A stretch of DNA of 64,000 nt from Geodermatophilus sabuli (GCF_010686765.1 NZ_JAAGWF010000028.1:1-64000), one strand, 5' to 3'; shown: positions 38,168 to 47,876, counted from the first letter of the stretch. Notes: a model not told the origin generated them from the sequence alone. Program-made: numbers and translations.

Positions 38168-40117
38168 TCAGAGCCGGACGGGGTAGACGGTCTCGGGGAT
38201 CGCCGGCTTGATCCGCTCCTCGACGAAGATGCCGTGCCACACCATGAAGACCAGCACCTCCCAGACCTGACGGGCGATGCGCTTGCTCGGCACCTCGGCC
38301 GTCCGGAGCCGGTCGAGCAGGCCCAGCACGTGGTCGCGGTCGAGCCACTCGTCGGTCTGGCTGCCCGCCACGATGTCGCGCGCCCACTCGTGCAGCGGCC
38401 CGGCGAGGAAGTCCGCCGTCGGCACGGGGAAGCCCAGCTTGCGCCGGTGCAGGATCGACGGCGGGACGATCTGCTCCATCGCCCGGCGCAGCGCGTACTT
38501 GGTGGCGTTCTGCCGGTCACCCGAGCCGCCCACCGGCACGCGCTGGTCCAGCGGGATGGTGCTGGCGAGGGCGAACACCTCGGGGTCCAGGAAGGGCACC
38601 CGCAGCTCGAGCGAGTTGGCCATCGTCATCTTGTCGGCCTTGACCAGGATGTCGCCGCGCAGCCAGGTGAACAGGTCCACGTACTGCATGGCCGTGACGT
38701 CGTCGTACCCGGCCTCGCGGGTCTGCCGGTAGAGGGCCTCGGTCACGGTGACGTGCGACAGGTCGGTGTCGTGGCCGCGCATCAGCCGGGCCAGCTCCGC
38801 ACCGGAGAAGTTGCGCGCGTTGCCGTAGTAGCGCTCCTCCAGGGGGATCGACGCGCGGCGCAGCAGGTCCTTGCCGCGCATCCCCTCGGGCAGCCGCTCG
38901 GACAGGGCGGCCATCGCCCGCTTGCCGAACGGCGGCACCCGCTCGGCCCAGGCCAGGCTCAGCGGCTCGCGGTAGATCGTGTACCCGCCGAACAGCTCGT
39001 CCGCGCCCTCGCCGGAGAGCACCACCTTGACGTGCTTGCGCGCCTCGCGGGCCACGAAGTACAGCGGTACGAGGGCGGGGTCGGCGACCGGGTCGTCGAG
39101 GTACCAGACCACCTCCGGGATGGCCTCGGCGAACTGCTCCGCGGTGATCACGACCGGCACGTGGGCCACACCGAGCGCCGCCGCCGACTCCGCGGCGATG
39201 TCGACCTCCGACGTCGACTCCCGCTCGAACCCGACCGTGAAGGTCATGAGGTCCGGGTTGTAGCGGTGCGCGAGCGCGGCGATCGCGGTGGAGTCGATGC
39301 CACTGGAGAGGAACGACCCCACGGTGACGTCGGCGCGCATGTGCTTGGCCACGGACTCGTCCAGCGCCGCCGCGATCCGGTCGTAGAGCTCCTGCTCCCG
39401 TCCGGCCGCCACCGGCTGCGGCCGGAAGGTCGGGTGGAAGTAGCGGGCGGTGTGCAGCTCGCCGTCCACCACGGTGAAGCTCGTACCGCTCTCGATCCGG
39501 CGGATGCCGCGGTGCAGCGTCGCCGGCTCGGGCACGTACTGCAGCGTCAGGTAGTGCTGGAGCGAGGCGGGGTCGACCCCGCCGGCGGCGGCGCTGCCGC
39601 CGAGCATCTCCAGGACCGCCTTCTTCTCCGAGCTGAAGACCAGGCCGCCGTCGGCCAGCCGGGCGGTGAACAGTGGCTTGATGCCGAAGGGGTCGCGGGC
39701 GCCGAACGCCGTCCGCGTGGCGGTGTCCCAGATGACGAAGGAGAACATCCCGCGCAGCCGGCGGACGACGTCCTGGCCCCACAGGTGGTAGCCGGCGACG
39801 ATCGTCTCGGTGTCCCCGTGGGTGCTCAGCTCGGCGCCGGCGGCGGCGAGCGCCTCCCGGAGCTCCAGGTAGTTGTAGATCTCGCCGTTGAACAGGATCC
39901 GGTACCGGTCGCCGGCGTAGGGCAGCGGCTGCGGGCTGCCTTCCAGGTCGATGATCGACAGCCGGTTGAAGCCGAGGACCGCGCGGTCGTCGGACCACAC
40001 CGCGGTGTCGTCGGGGCCGCGGTGGTGCAGGCAGTGCAGCGCGGACTGCACGCCGTCGACGTGGTCGACGCCGACCCGGTCGGCGTCGGTGGACAGGTAG
40101 GCCAGCAGGCCGCACAT
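38168..40117 (-). CDS. asnB: Asparagine synthase (glutamine-hydrolysing)
   Basis: A 649-residue enzyme. The N-terminal glutaminase domain starts MCGLLAYL with catalytic Cys2 and includes HRGPDDTAVW, FNGEIYNYLELREAL and GDTETIVAGYHLWG. The synthetase domain has the PP-loop FLSSGIDSTAIAALA near residue 265, then SGEGADELFGGY near 368, and KADKMTMANSLELRVPFLD. It makes asparagine or, in mycolic-acid relatives, amidates wall peptide (AsnB/LtsA; Rv2201 is in the same position). No mycolate context is visible here, so the precise acceptor is open. It is convergent with erpA and precedes DUF3817 by 57 bases on the same strand. Confidence 0.93.
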   Translation of the reverse strand: MCGLLAYLSTDADRVGVDHVDGVQSALHCLHHRGPDDTAVWSDDRAVLGFNRLSIIDLEGSPQPLPYAGDRYRILFNGEIYNYLELREALAAAGAELSTHGDTETIVAGYHLWGQDVVRRLRGMFSFVIWDTATRTAFGARDPFGIKPLFTARLADGGLVFSSEKKAVLEMLGGSAAAGGVDPASLQHYLTLQYVPEPATLHRGIRRIESGTSFTVVDGELHTARYFHPTFRPQPVAAGREQELYDRIAAALDESVAKHMRADVTVGSFLSSGIDSTAIAALAHRYNPDLMTFTVGFERESTSEVDIAAESAAALGVAHVPVVITAEQFAEAIPEVVWYLDDPVADPALVPLYFVAREARKHVKVVLSGEGADELFGGYTIYREPLSLAWAERVPPFGKRAMAALSERLPEGMRGKDLLRRASIPLEERYYGNARNFSGAELARLMRGHDTDLSHVTVTEALYRQTREAGYDDVTAMQYVDLFTWLRGDILVKADKMTMANSLELRVPFLDPEVFALASTIPLDQRVPVGGSGDRQNATKYALRRAMEQIVPPSILHRRKLGFPVPTADFLAGPLHEWARDIVAGSQTDEWLDRDHVLGLLDRLRTAEVPSKRIARQVWEVLVFMVWHGIFVEERIKPAIPETVYPVRL

Positions 40118-40174
40118 GAGGCGCAGGTCTCCGGGGTGTCGGCTCGTGTCCCGGCTGCTGGAGCCGGGACGGGG

Positions 40175-40549
40175 TCAGACGCGCTCGCCGGCGCGGGTCT
40201 TGCGGGTCGCGATCCGCTCGGCGACGAAGGACAGGATCGGCACGGTGCCGGCCAGGAGCACGAGCACCGTGCCCCGGAGCGTCCAGCGGGCGCGCACCGC
40301 GAGGTCGCAGGCGGTGAGGAAGAAGATGAAGTACAGCCAGCCGTGCGCCGTGCCGATGACGGCGACGGGCTGGTCGAGTCCCGCCGCGTACTTCAGCGGG
40401 ACGGCGACCAGGATCAGCGCGATCAGCAGGACGCCGACCACCCAGGCCATCACCCGGTAGCGGGTCAGCGCGGCGGGGACGCCCTGGCCGACCCGTCGGG
40501 CGAGCGCCCGGGGCAGCCGCGGGGCGGTCGCGGCCGGTTCAGCCGCCAC
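40175..40549 (-). CDS. DUF3817 membrane protein
   Basis: A 124-residue protein with three to four membrane segments: RYRVMAWVVGVLLIALILVAVPLKYAAGL, then PVAVIGTAHGWLYFIFFLTACDLAVRARW, then TLRGTVLVLLAGTVPILSFVAERIATRK. This matches DUF3817, found near cytochrome oxidase genes in actinobacteria and related to YdzA/integral membrane proteins of unknown role. The GTG start overlaps the end of the preceding gene by eleven bases, so the two are coupled. Confidence 0.85.
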   Translation of the reverse strand: MAAEPAATAPRLPRALARRVGQGVPAALTRYRVMAWVVGVLLIALILVAVPLKYAAGLDQPVAVIGTAHGWLYFIFFLTACDLAVRARWTLRGTVLVLLAGTVPILSFVAERIATRKTRAGERV

Positions 40550-40904
40550 TGGTGCCCCGCCGGCCCAGGGCCTTCTCGTTGAGCTCGGCCAGGTAGGCGT
40601 TGTACGCGGCCAGCTCCGGGTCGCCGGTCGTGTCGATCCGGGGCCGCTGGTACAGGACCAGCGAGCTGCCCGGCTCCTCCTCGTCGGGGTCACGGTGCAG
40701 CTCCTCGCGGCACATGCGCACGTAGAACCACAGGCCCATGAACCCGTACAGCGGCCACTGCAGCGCGTAGCTCCAGTTGACCGCACCGCCGCCGGCCTCG
40801 GCCTTGCTCAACTGCCACCAGCCCAGGAAGAAGGTGGCGACGAACAGCGCCGCCACGAGCAGGTGCATCAGCACCCACCTGGGGGTCAGCAGCCGGGAGA
40901 TCAC
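40539..40904 (-). CDS. Small membrane protein next to cytochrome oxidase genes
   Basis: A 121-residue protein. An N-terminal membrane helix WVLMHLLVAALFVATFFLGWWQLSKAEAGG resembles the first helix of SURF1-type assembly factors. NWSYALQWPLYGFMGLWFYVRMCREELH follows as a second helix, then an acidic cytoplasmic tail ending AYNAYLAELNEKALGRRG. Such proteins have been labelled glucitol-operon regulators in some annotations, which I see no support for. The start GTG is set by TAGAGT 7 bases upstream. It is divergent from ctaC, so a link to oxidase assembly is plausible but unproven. Confidence 0.75.
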   Translation of the reverse strand: MISRLLTPRWVLMHLLVAALFVATFFLGWWQLSKAEAGGGAVNWSYALQWPLYGFMGLWFYVRMCREELHRDPDEEEPGSSLVLYQRPRIDTTGDPELAAYNAYLAELNEKALGRRGTSGG

Positions 40905-40911
40905 GACCTCG

Positions 40912-40917
40912 ACTCTA
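40912..40917 (-). promoter_or_regulatory. Leaderless -10 hexamer of the 121-residue membrane protein
   Basis: TAGAGT on the minus strand, 7 bases before the GTG at 40904. Confidence 0.55.
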
Positions 40918-41058
40918 ACCGGCGTCCCGGTCGGTCCGGGGCCGCCGGTGGCGGGTCTCACCGGCCTGCGGACCGTCGCCCGCGCCGCCGTCCGACGGTG
41001 CAGGCACGCGACCCGCCGGTCGTGCGTCTCCGGTGGTCGGCCGCCATGCGGGGTCGGC

Positions 41059-41064
41059 TAGTCT
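41059..41064 (+). promoter_or_regulatory. Probable -10 of ctaC
   Basis: TAGTCT, about 108 bases before the ctaC start, implying a leader of roughly 100 bases. No other hexamer of this type is closer. Confidence 0.4.
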
Positions 41065-41171
41065 CCCCGCAGACTGTGATCGGCACGGGAGCCGTTCGCC
41101 GAACCCCGGCTGGCGGCCCGCCGGGACGACCGTCCGGGACGTCCGGACGGAGGACGAGGAGGCAGCGAGCA

Positions 41172-42041
41172 GTGGCTCGAGGCAGCAGGCTCGCGCGGGT
41201 CCCCGCGCTCGGTCTCCTGGGGGTGGTCGCCCTCACCGGGTGCACCCCGAACAACGAGTTCTGGCGCTGGGGCTGGCCCGACGGCATCACCGACGAGGCC
41301 GTCGACATGCGCAACCTGTGGATCTGGTCGGTCATCGCGGCACTGATCGTCGGCATCGGGGTGTGGGCCCTGATCCTGTGGTCGGTCGTCAAGCACCGGA
41401 AGCGTGGGGACGAGCTCCCCAAGCAGACGGCGTACAACCTGCCGCTGGAGATCGTCTACACGATCATCCCGTTCCTGATCATCGCCGGGCTGTTCTTCTT
41501 CACCGTCGTGGTGCAGAACCGGGTCCAGGACCGCAGCGAGGATCCCGACGTCACCATCGCCGTCAACGCCTTCAAGTGGAACTGGCAGTTCGTCTACCCG
41601 GAGACCACCGGGGACGACGGCCAGCCGGTCGACACGATCGGCACCAGCGAGGAGATCCCGATCCTCGTCCTGCCCACCGACCAGGTCGTCCGGTTCGAGG
41701 TGGCCTCGGCGGACGTCATCCACTCGTTCTGGGTGCCGGAGTTCCTCTTCAAGCTCGACGTCATCCCCGGCAACGAGAACGGCCGGGACAACGTCTTCGA
41801 GGTGACCGTCCGCGAGGAGGGCGCCTTCGTCGGACGCTGCACCGAGCTCTGCGGGACCTACCACGCCTACATGAACTTCGAGGTCCGGGCGGTGTCGCAG
41901 GACGACTACGCGGACTACCTCGAGGCACGCGAGTCGGGCCTGGACACCGCCGCCGCCCTCGAGAGCATCGGCCAGCCGGGCGGCCCGCAGTCCACGCAGG
42001 CGTGGGACCTCGTCGACGACGCCCAGCGCGCCGATGGCTGA
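41172..42041 (+). CDS. ctaC: Cytochrome c oxidase subunit II
   Basis: A 289-residue aa3-oxidase subunit that carries the CuA centre accepting electrons from QcrC. A signal sequence with a lipobox-like LGVVALTGC near residues 16-24 suggests lipid attachment. Two membrane helices follow (LWIWSVIAALIVGIGVWALILW and IVYTIIPFLIIAGLFFFTVVV). The CuA ligands are visible in DVIHSFWVPEF (His) and GRCTELCGTYHAYM (two Cys, His, Met). The GTG start at 41172 has GAGGAGG upstream. ctaF follows after 45 bases; the subunit I gene ctaD is not in the window. Confidence 0.95.
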   Translation: MARGSRLARVPALGLLGVVALTGCTPNNEFWRWGWPDGITDEAVDMRNLWIWSVIAALIVGIGVWALILWSVVKHRKRGDELPKQTAYNLPLEIVYTIIPFLIIAGLFFFTVVVQNRVQDRSEDPDVTIAVNAFKWNWQFVYPETTGDDGQPVDTIGTSEEIPILVLPTDQVVRFEVASADVIHSFWVPEFLFKLDVIPGNENGRDNVFEVTVREEGAFVGRCTELCGTYHAYMNFEVRAVSQDDYADYLEARESGLDTAAALESIGQPGGPQSTQAWDLVDDAQRADG

Positions 42042-42086
42042 CCGGTCCGGCGGGGCAGCAGGAACCACGCACGAGGAGGGACGGCC

Positions 42087-42488
42087 GTGAAGGTCGAAGC
42101 GCTCATCTTCAACATCATCGGTGTCTTCTGCATCGTGATGGCCGCGGTCTACGGGATCTGGTCCCGTGAGCCGATCGGCACCACGGCGCTGGTCCTGTCG
42201 GGGGGACTCACCTTCCTCATCGGCGGCTTCTTCTGGTTCGTCTCGCGGCGCATCGACGCCCGCCCGGAGGACCGCAAGGACGCCGACATCGCCGACGGTT
42301 CAGGTGAGCTCGGCTTCTTCAGCCCGGGGAGCTACTGGCCCTTCGCCATCGCCCTGTCGGCCGCGCTGATGGGTCTGGCGCTGGCCTTCTTCTACTCGTG
42401 GCTGATCCTCATCGCCGGCGCCGCGCTGCTCGTCACCATCGGTGGCCTGCTGTTCGAGTACTACGTCGGGCAGAACGCGCACAGCTGA
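42087..42488 (+). CDS. ctaF: Cytochrome c oxidase subunit IV (actinobacterial)
   Basis: A 133-residue membrane protein with four hydrophobic segments: the N-terminal MKVEALIFNIIGVFCIVMAAVYGIWSREPIG, then TTALVLSGGLTFLIGGFFWFVSRRIDARPEDR, then GSYWPFAIALSAALMGLALAFFYSW, and LILIAGAALLVTIGGLLFEYYVG. This is the actinobacterial CtaF family, a structural subunit of the aa3 oxidase in the bcc-aa3 supercomplex. The GTG start has GAGGAGG nine bases upstream. A perfect hairpin follows the gene. Confidence 0.93.
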   Translation: MKVEALIFNIIGVFCIVMAAVYGIWSREPIGTTALVLSGGLTFLIGGFFWFVSRRIDARPEDRKDADIADGSGELGFFSPGSYWPFAIALSAALMGLALAFFYSWLILIAGAALLVTIGGLLFEYYVGQNAHS

Positions 42489-42510
42489 GCGGCGATCCTC
42501 CGCGTTCCCC

Positions 42511-42550
42511 CACAGGGCCCCTCCCCGCAGCCGCGAGGAGGGGCCCTGTG
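42511..42550 (+). terminator. Terminator hairpin of ctaC-ctaF
   Basis: A perfect 14-bp inverted repeat CACAGGGCCCCTCC / GGAGGGGCCCTGTG with a 12-base loop, 22 bases after the ctaF stop. Confidence 0.8.
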
Positions 42551-42990
42551 ACGTCCCGCGGGCCGGGGCGGCCCCTCCAGCGTGTGGCGGCCCCCGGTGA
42601 GCGCTCCGGGGTACCGCTGCGGCGGCGACGCCCCGGCCGGCGCCGGGTTCCCCACCCACAGCCGCCCCTCGTGGGACCCGGCCACGGGAGACTGCTCGGC
42701 CGGACGAGGGCGTGCTGCGTCGAGCCGAGGCTCCCTCCGCCGGACGAGCGGTGGCCCGCATCCCGCCGACGTCCCTGCGACACCGCGTGAGGCCGTCCTG
42801 CTGCCCGCCCAGCCGGCCGGTGACGCGCGCACGGGTGGTCGTGCCACGGTCGGTGCCGACACCACCCCCGGCGTCCGCACGTGGCTCCCGCCGCGGTCGA
42901 GGACCAGCGACCGCGGGGGAACGGAGCCGGTGGCGGCCCGGGCGCACCCAGCGTCCGACCCGGGGTCACCCGCGTGCGCAGCGGTGCCCC
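42551..42990. other. Non-coding stretch between ctaF and qcrB terminators
   Basis: About 440 bases between two terminator hairpins of convergent operons. Open frames cross it on both strands but their translations are Arg/Pro/Ser-rich and look like high-GC noise. They lack ribosome sites and leaderless -10 hexamers. I see no tRNA, riboswitch or repeat unit. Its function, if any, is unknown. Confidence 0.5.
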
Positions 42991-42995
42991 GGACG

Positions 42996-43035
42996 CAGCA
43001 GGGCCCCCGACGGGATCCCGTCGGGGGCCCTGCTG
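42996..43035 (-). terminator. Terminator hairpin of the ctaE-qcrCAB operon
   Basis: A perfect 19-bp stem CAGCAGGGCCCCCGACGGG / CCCGTCGGGGGCCCTGCTG with only AT between the arms, 18 bases after the qcrB stop at 43053. Confidence 0.85.
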
Positions 43036-43052
43036 GTGAGCTGCCAGGTGGG

Positions 43053-44717
43053 TCAGTCGCGCGGCTCCTGCGGCCGCCCGCCCTCCTGAGGCCGACCGGA
43101 GGTGGTGAGCTCCCGGCTGGACTCCGCGGCCGCCGGGCCGTGCTCCTCGCGGCGCTGCTCGAGCTCGACCTGCGCCGGCTCCTCGATGGGGCTGAAGAAG
43201 CCCCGGATGGCCCGGCGAGCACCGCCGACCTGGTTCATCTTCTTGGGCACCGGAGCACCGCCGTAGGCGAGCTGGCCGTGGCCGTGCGCGTCCACCTCAC
43301 CCAGGGGCTGGTGGACCTCGATGAACTCGCCGTGCGGCAGGCGCCGGATGACGCCGGTCTCGATGCCGTGCTCGAGCACCTCGCGGTCGTGCTGCTGGAG
43401 GCCCAGGCACATCCGGTAGGTGAGCACGTAGGCGATCGGCGGCAGGATGATCACGCCGATCCGGCCGACCCAGGTCATCGCGTTGAGGCTGATGTCGAAC
43501 TTGTCCGCGATGACGTCGTTGCCGCCCGCGATCATCAGCCAGACGTAGAACGTCAGGGCCATGACCCCGAGCGACGTCCGCACCGGCACGTCCCGCGGCC
43601 GCTGCAGCAGGTGGTGCGAGGCGGTGTCGCCGGTGAGCTTGCGCTCGATCATCGGGTACAGCGCGAGGACGGTGAACATCGCGCCGGCGACGACGACCGT
43701 GGGCCAGAAGAGCGCCGGGATCGTGTAGTCGCCCGGCAGGTTGATGTCCCAGGCCGGGAAGATGCGCGTCGACCCGTCGAGGAAGCCGATGTACCAGTCC
43801 GGCTGCGAGGCCGAGGAGACCTGAGCCGGGTTGTACGGGCCCCAGAGCCACACCGGGTTGATCTGCACGAGGCCGCCGAGGGCGGCGCAGACACCGAACA
43901 CGATGAAGAACAGGCCGGTCGCCTTGCCGGCGAAGGCCGGGAAGAGCCGGTTGCCGACCACGTTGTGCTCCGTGCGGCCCGGGCCGGGGAACTGGGTGTG
44001 CTTCTGCTTGACCAGGACCAGCAGGTGCACCGCGATGAGTGCCAGCAGGATGGCCGGGATCAGCAGCACGTGCACGATGTAGAACCGGCCGATGATGTTC
44101 TCGCCGACGAAGTCGCCGTTGAAGACCGCCCAGTGTGCCCAGGTGCCGATGACCGGCACCGACAGCAGGATCGCGCTGATGATGCGGAGCCCGGTGCCCG
44201 AGAGCAGGTCGTCGGGGAGCGAGTAGCCGGTGACGCCCATGAGCAGCGCGAGCACCAGCATGACCACACCGATGAGCCAGTTGCTCTCGCGCGGCCGCCG
44301 GAAGGCGCCGGTGAAGAAGATGCGCAGCAGGTGCACCACGATCGCGGCGACGAACAGCAGCGCCGCCCAGTGGTGGATCTGCCGCATGAACAGGCCGCCG
44401 CGGACGTCGAACGACAGCTGCAGCGCGGAGTCGTAGGCCGCGGACATCTCGACGCCGCGCAGCGGCGCGTAGGAGCCCTCGTACACGACCTCCCGCATCG
44501 AGGCGTCGAAGAAGAAGGTCAGGTACGTGCCCGACAGCAGCAGGACGACGAACGCGTAGAGCGCGATCTCGCCCAGCAGGAACGACCAGTGGTCGGGGAA
44601 GACCTTGTTCAGGGTCCGGCGGAGCGGTCCAGCGACGATCAGGCGGTCGTCGACCTCGAGCGCGGCCTTGCCCAGCAGCGTGGTCGGGACACCCGGCGCC
44701 GTGGCGGTACGAGCCAT
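43053..44717 (-). CDS. qcrB: Cytochrome bc1 complex cytochrome b subunit
   Basis: A 554-residue cytochrome b that oxidises menaquinol in the bcc-aa3 supercomplex. The heme-binding helices are seen in [25 protein letters not shown] and in [31 protein letters not shown]. The Qo motif is SQPDWYIGF, the actinobacterial PDWY form of PEWY. Eight or more membrane helices span residues 40-440. A charged, Gln/Glu-rich C-terminal tail of about 100 residues follows, longer than in mitochondria but usual in actinobacteria. The ATG overlaps the qcrA stop by one base. This subunit is the target class of imidazopyridine inhibitors in mycobacteria. Confidence 0.96.
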   Translation of the reverse strand: MARTATAPGVPTTLLGKAALEVDDRLIVAGPLRRTLNKVFPDHWSFLLGEIALYAFVVLLLSGTYLTFFFDASMREVVYEGSYAPLRGVEMSAAYDSALQLSFDVRGGLFMRQIHHWAALLFVAAIVVHLLRIFFTGAFRRPRESNWLIGVVMLVLALLMGVTGYSLPDDLLSGTGLRIISAILLSVPVIGTWAHWAVFNGDFVGENIIGRFYIVHVLLIPAILLALIAVHLLVLVKQKHTQFPGPGRTEHNVVGNRLFPAFAGKATGLFFIVFGVCAALGGLVQINPVWLWGPYNPAQVSSASQPDWYIGFLDGSTRIFPAWDINLPGDYTIPALFWPTVVVAGAMFTVLALYPMIERKLTGDTASHHLLQRPRDVPVRTSLGVMALTFYVWLMIAGGNDVIADKFDISLNAMTWVGRIGVIILPPIAYVLTYRMCLGLQQHDREVLEHGIETGVIRRLPHGEFIEVHQPLGEVDAHGHGQLAYGGAPVPKKMNQVGGARRAIRGFFSPIEEPAQVELEQRREEHGPAAAESSRELTTSGRPQEGGRPQEPRD

Positions 44718-45829
44718 CAGATGCGCTCCCGGTTCCAGTAGGTGGGGCCCACGGCCTCAGGGTAGTCGTCGCGCGCGACGAAGTAGCCCTCGTCGTCGAC
44801 CGTGATGGGCAGCTCCGGTAGCGCCCGCGTCGCCGGGCCGAAGACCGGCTTGGCACCCTGCGTGACGTCGAACTGCGACTGGTGGCACGGGCAGAGGATC
44901 CGGCTGGTCTCCTGCTCGTACAGCGACACCGGGCACCCGGCGTGCGTGCAGATCTTCGAGTAGGCGACGTAGTCGCCGTAGCCGAAGTCGTCCTGACCCT
45001 CGCGGGGGCGGTTGACCGCGACCTGCTCGGGCCGCAGCCGGATCAGCATCGTGGCGGCGTCGGCCTGCCGGTTCCCGCCCGGGACGGCCGGGAACACCGT
45101 CTCCAGCGAGCCGGGCTGCTGGTCGCCGGGCCGGATGGGGGTGCCGTCGTCGCGGACGAGGCGGACCCCCGGGCCCCAGTTGGTGGTGCCCAGCGGATCG
45201 CCGGTGTTCGGGTTCCGGATGAGGCCGCCCAGCGGCATGATCAGCATCAGCCCGAGGCCGCCGCCCATGAACACCAGCGAACGGGTGATCAGCTTGCGCC
45301 GCGCCAGGCCGCTGTTGTGCAGGCCGCCCACGAGGGTGGCGCCGGTGGTGACCCGGTCGAAGTGCGAACCGTCGTGCTTGTCCTGCACCGCGGTCTCGTG
45401 CGGGAGCAGCTTCTTGGTGTAGAGCACCAGACCGACGCCGACGAGGACCAGCGAGAGGCCCATCAGGGCGCCCAGCATCGGCGTGAACAGCGCGCTCCAA
45501 CCGCCCTCGGTGATCTCCCAGTGCCAGTCGGGCAGGAACCAGCCCGAGCCGACGTAGATCACGATGAAGGCGAAGGCGGCGAGGCCGGCCAGGGCGAAGG
45601 TGAGCCCGACCTGGCGGACGGCCCGCCGCTCGACCGCGGACCCCGGCTCGGGGCCCGGGTCGACGTGCAGGATCTGCACGCCGTCGTAGGCGGCGCCCAG
45701 GCGGTCGAGGTCCTCGCGGGAGATGGCCGCGAGCTGCTCGGGCGTGTAGTCGTCGTCCGGGCCGCCGTGGAGGGGGCCGGGGACGTCCGCGCCACCGGTC
45801 GAACCGGGGCGGGTCTCGCGGGTGGTCAC
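44717..45829 (-). CDS. qcrA: Rieske iron-sulfur subunit of the bc1 complex
   Basis: A 370-residue Rieske protein with the actinobacterial layout. An acidic cytoplasmic N-terminus of about 75 residues comes first, then three membrane helices ([43 protein letters not shown] and [21 protein letters not shown]), then an external domain. The 2Fe-2S ligands are CTHAGC and CPCHQSQF near residues 293-320. It passes electrons from menaquinol to QcrC. The GTG start overlaps the qcrC stop by four bases. Confidence 0.96.
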   Translation of the reverse strand: MTTRETRPGSTGGADVPGPLHGGPDDDYTPEQLAAISREDLDRLGAAYDGVQILHVDPGPEPGSAVERRAVRQVGLTFALAGLAAFAFIVIYVGSGWFLPDWHWEITEGGWSALFTPMLGALMGLSLVLVGVGLVLYTKKLLPHETAVQDKHDGSHFDRVTTGATLVGGLHNSGLARRKLITRSLVFMGGGLGLMLIMPLGGLIRNPNTGDPLGTTNWGPGVRLVRDDGTPIRPGDQQPGSLETVFPAVPGGNRQADAATMLIRLRPEQVAVNRPREGQDDFGYGDYVAYSKICTHAGCPVSLYEQETSRILCPCHQSQFDVTQGAKPVFGPATRALPELPITVDDEGYFVARDDYPEAVGPTYWNRERI

Positions 45830-46707
45830 GCCTTGCTCCCCATCCAGAAGATCCCGAACAGCAGGACGCCGATGCCGACGACCCAGATGACCAGGCCCTC
45901 GGCCACGGGTCCCATGCGGCCGACGCCGGCGCCACCGGGGTCGGCCTGGTTGTCGATGGTCTGCACGTAGTTGATGATCGCGCGCTTCTCGTCCGGGGTG
46001 AGCTGGTTGTCCCCGAACACCGGCATGTTCTCGGGGCCGGTCAGCATCGCGGTGTAGATCTCCAGCGCGCTGGAGCCCTCGAGGCTCGGCGCCGCCTTGC
46101 CCGAGGAGAGGGCACCGCCCTGGCCGACGAAGTTGTGGCAGGAGGCGCAGTTGAGCCGGAACAGCTCGCCGCCCTGCGCGAGGTCGCCGTCGCGCAGGTC
46201 ACCGGAGGGCAGCGTGGGGCCGCCGCCGTTGGCCTGGACGTAGGCCATCAGCTGGTCGATCTCCTCGTCGGAGAAGACGGCCGGCTTGTCGGGCGCATCG
46301 GCCTCCTGGCGGACCAGCGGCATGCGGCCGGTGTGCACCTGGAAGTAGACGGCGGCCTCGCCGACCCCCACCAGCGACGGCCCGCGGGTGGGCACGCCCT
46401 CGAGGTTCTCGCCGTGGCAGCTGATGCAGCTGCGCTCGTACAGCTCGCGGCCGGCCGCCTCGGCGGCGGACTCGCTGCCCGAGCCCTCGTTCGTCGCGTA
46501 CGCCGGCGACAGGGCCGAGTAGAGCGCGCCGGTGAGGACCAGGGCGGCCATGAGGCCCGCCACGTTGACCACGCGGCGCCGGTGCTTGGACCGGCGGCGG
46601 GCGCGGGCGGCCGCGGCGGGGGTTCCGTCGGCCGGGCGGCGGGACCAGCGGACGCGGGGCGACCCGCCGTCGGGCTGGGCGTCGGACTGCGGGTTCGTGG
46701 TGGACAC
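45826..46707 (-). CDS. qcrC: Diheme cytochrome c subunit of the bc1 complex
   Basis: A 293-residue membrane cytochrome with two c-type heme sites, CISCH near residue 93 and CASCH near residue 190, each with a downstream Met segment (GRMPLV, ENMPVF). An N-terminal anchor (VVNVAGLMAALVLTGALYSAL) follows a basic tail. A C-terminal helix (GLVIWVVGIGVLLFGIFWMG) anchors the other end. Two hemes replace the separate soluble cytochrome c, so electrons pass directly to CuA in CtaC. The GTG start lies 7 bases after the ctaE stop. Confidence 0.96.
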   Translation of the reverse strand: MSTTNPQSDAQPDGGSPRVRWSRRPADGTPAAAARARRRSKHRRRVVNVAGLMAALVLTGALYSALSPAYATNEGSGSESAAEAAGRELYERSCISCHGENLEGVPTRGPSLVGVGEAAVYFQVHTGRMPLVRQEADAPDKPAVFSDEEIDQLMAYVQANGGGPTLPSGDLRDGDLAQGGELFRLNCASCHNFVGQGGALSSGKAAPSLEGSSALEIYTAMLTGPENMPVFGDNQLTPDEKRAIINYVQTIDNQADPGGAGVGRMGPVAEGLVIWVVGIGVLLFGIFWMGSKA

Positions 46708-46714
46708 CGGTTCC

Positions 46715-47329
46715 CTAGCGGATCAGGTAGATCGTGGCGAAGAGCCCGACCCACACGACGTCGACGAAGTGCCAGTAGTAGGAGACCACGATGGCCGAGG
46801 TCGCCTGTGCCGGCGTGAACCGGCCCATGGTGGACCGGATGAGCAGGTAGACGAAGGCGACGAGGCCTCCGATGACGTGCAGCGCGTGGAAGCCGGTGGT
46901 CAGGTAGAAGACCGAGCCGTACGTGGAGCTCGAGATCGTCGTCCCGTGCTCGGTCACGAGCACGCGGTACTCGTTGGCCTGGGCCAGCACGAACACCAGG
47001 CCCATGACGAAGGTGATCGTGAACCAGCGCCGCAGGCCGTAGACGTTGCCCTGCTCCGCGGCGAAGACGCCGAGCTGGCAGGTGACCGAGGACGCCACCA
47101 GGATGATCGTGAAGATCAGCGCGTAGGGCAGGTTCAGCTCGGTGGGCTCCGGTGGCCACCCCTCGGTGGCGCGGGCGCGCGCGGTGAAGTACATGGCGAA
47201 CAGGCCGGCGAAGAACATCAGCTCGCTCGAGAGCCAGATGATCGTGCCGACGCTGACCATGTTCGGGCGGGTCAGGGAGTGCACCCGAGAGGTGTCGAAG
47301 GTGCCGCTCGCGACGGGAGCCGTTGTCAC
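46715..47329 (-). CDS. ctaE: Cytochrome c oxidase subunit III
   Basis: A 204-residue membrane protein with five helices, the short form of subunit III. Signatures are [29 protein letters not shown], then [19 protein letters not shown] near residues 145-163, and [20 protein letters not shown] at the C-terminus. First gene of the ctaE-qcrC-qcrA-qcrB operon, the same order as in M. tuberculosis. The GTG start is at 47329; the upstream gap of 130 bases to the divergent receiver gene must hold both promoters. I see no clear -10 for ctaE. Confidence 0.95.
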   Translation of the reverse strand: MTTAPVASGTFDTSRVHSLTRPNMVSVGTIIWLSSELMFFAGLFAMYFTARARATEGWPPEPTELNLPYALIFTIILVASSVTCQLGVFAAEQGNVYGLRRWFTITFVMGLVFVLAQANEYRVLVTEHGTTISSSTYGSVFYLTTGFHALHVIGGLVAFVYLLIRSTMGRFTPAQATSAIVVSYYWHFVDVVWVGLFATIYLIR

Positions 47330-47446
47330 GGGGCCATCATGGCATCGGCCCCGTCAAGGTCACGACCGCGGGTGTGCGGGCGTGGCGGCACCGTGACCTG
47401 CTCGATACCTGGGTGGCGGCTCCCCGGGGGCGGTGCGCCCGGGCAC

Positions 47447-47452
47447 TAGGCT
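47447..47452 (+). promoter_or_regulatory. Leaderless -10 hexamer of the receiver-like gene and trpD
   Basis: TAGGCT, 7 bases, then the GTG at 47460. Confidence 0.55.
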
Positions 47453-47459
47453 CGGCACC

Positions 47460-47876
47460 GTGAGTGACGCCGCCGCGGCCACCGTCCTGGTCTACAGCTC
47501 CCGTCCCGAGGTGCGAGCCGCCGTGCGCACCGCCGTGGGCCGGCGTCCGGCGTCCGACGTGGGGCCGGTGACGTACGTCGAGTGCGCCACGGGCCAGGAC
47601 GTCGTCGACACGGTGGACGGCGGGGGCATCGACCTCTGCATCCTCGATGCCGAGGCCCAGCCCACCGGCGGCATGGCGCTCAGCCGCCAGCTGACCGCGG
47701 AGGTCGCCGACCGCCCGGCGCTGTGCGTGCTCATCGCGCGGCAGCCCGACCGCTGGCTGGCGCACTGGTCGCTGGCCGACGCCACGCTGCCCTTCCCGAT
47801 CGACCCGCTCACCGCCCCCGCCGTGGTCGCCGACCTGCTGCGCGAGCGGGTGGGGCGGCCGGCCGGCCTCCGGTGA
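47460..47876 (+). CDS. Stand-alone degenerate receiver-like protein
   Basis: A 138-residue protein with a CheY-like layout. [21 protein letters not shown] opens the fold, [22 protein letters not shown] holds an Asp at the phospho-acceptor position, and [38 protein letters not shown] closes it. The acidic pair near the N-terminus is missing (SSRPE in place of DD), and the conserved Lys is replaced in LPFPIDP. It is probably not phosphorylated normally and may work by binding. It is translationally coupled to trpD by a four-base overlap. No kinase or output domain is nearby. Confidence 0.7.
   Translation: MSDAAAATVLVYSSRPEVRAAVRTAVGRRPASDVGPVTYVECATGQDVVDTVDGGGIDLCILDAEAQPTGGMALSRQLTAEVADRPALCVLIARQPDRWLAHWSLADATLPFPIDPLTAPAVVADLLRERVGRPAGLR

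Noticed and set aside
42041..42087. Deletion of ctaD between ctaC and ctaF
   Set aside because: The subunit I gene is also remote from ctaC-ctaF in M. tuberculosis, so its absence here is normal.
42712..43089. Possible small gene between ctaF and qcrB
   Set aside because: The translation is Arg/Pro/Ser-rich without pattern, it runs through the qcrB terminator hairpin, and no start signal is visible.
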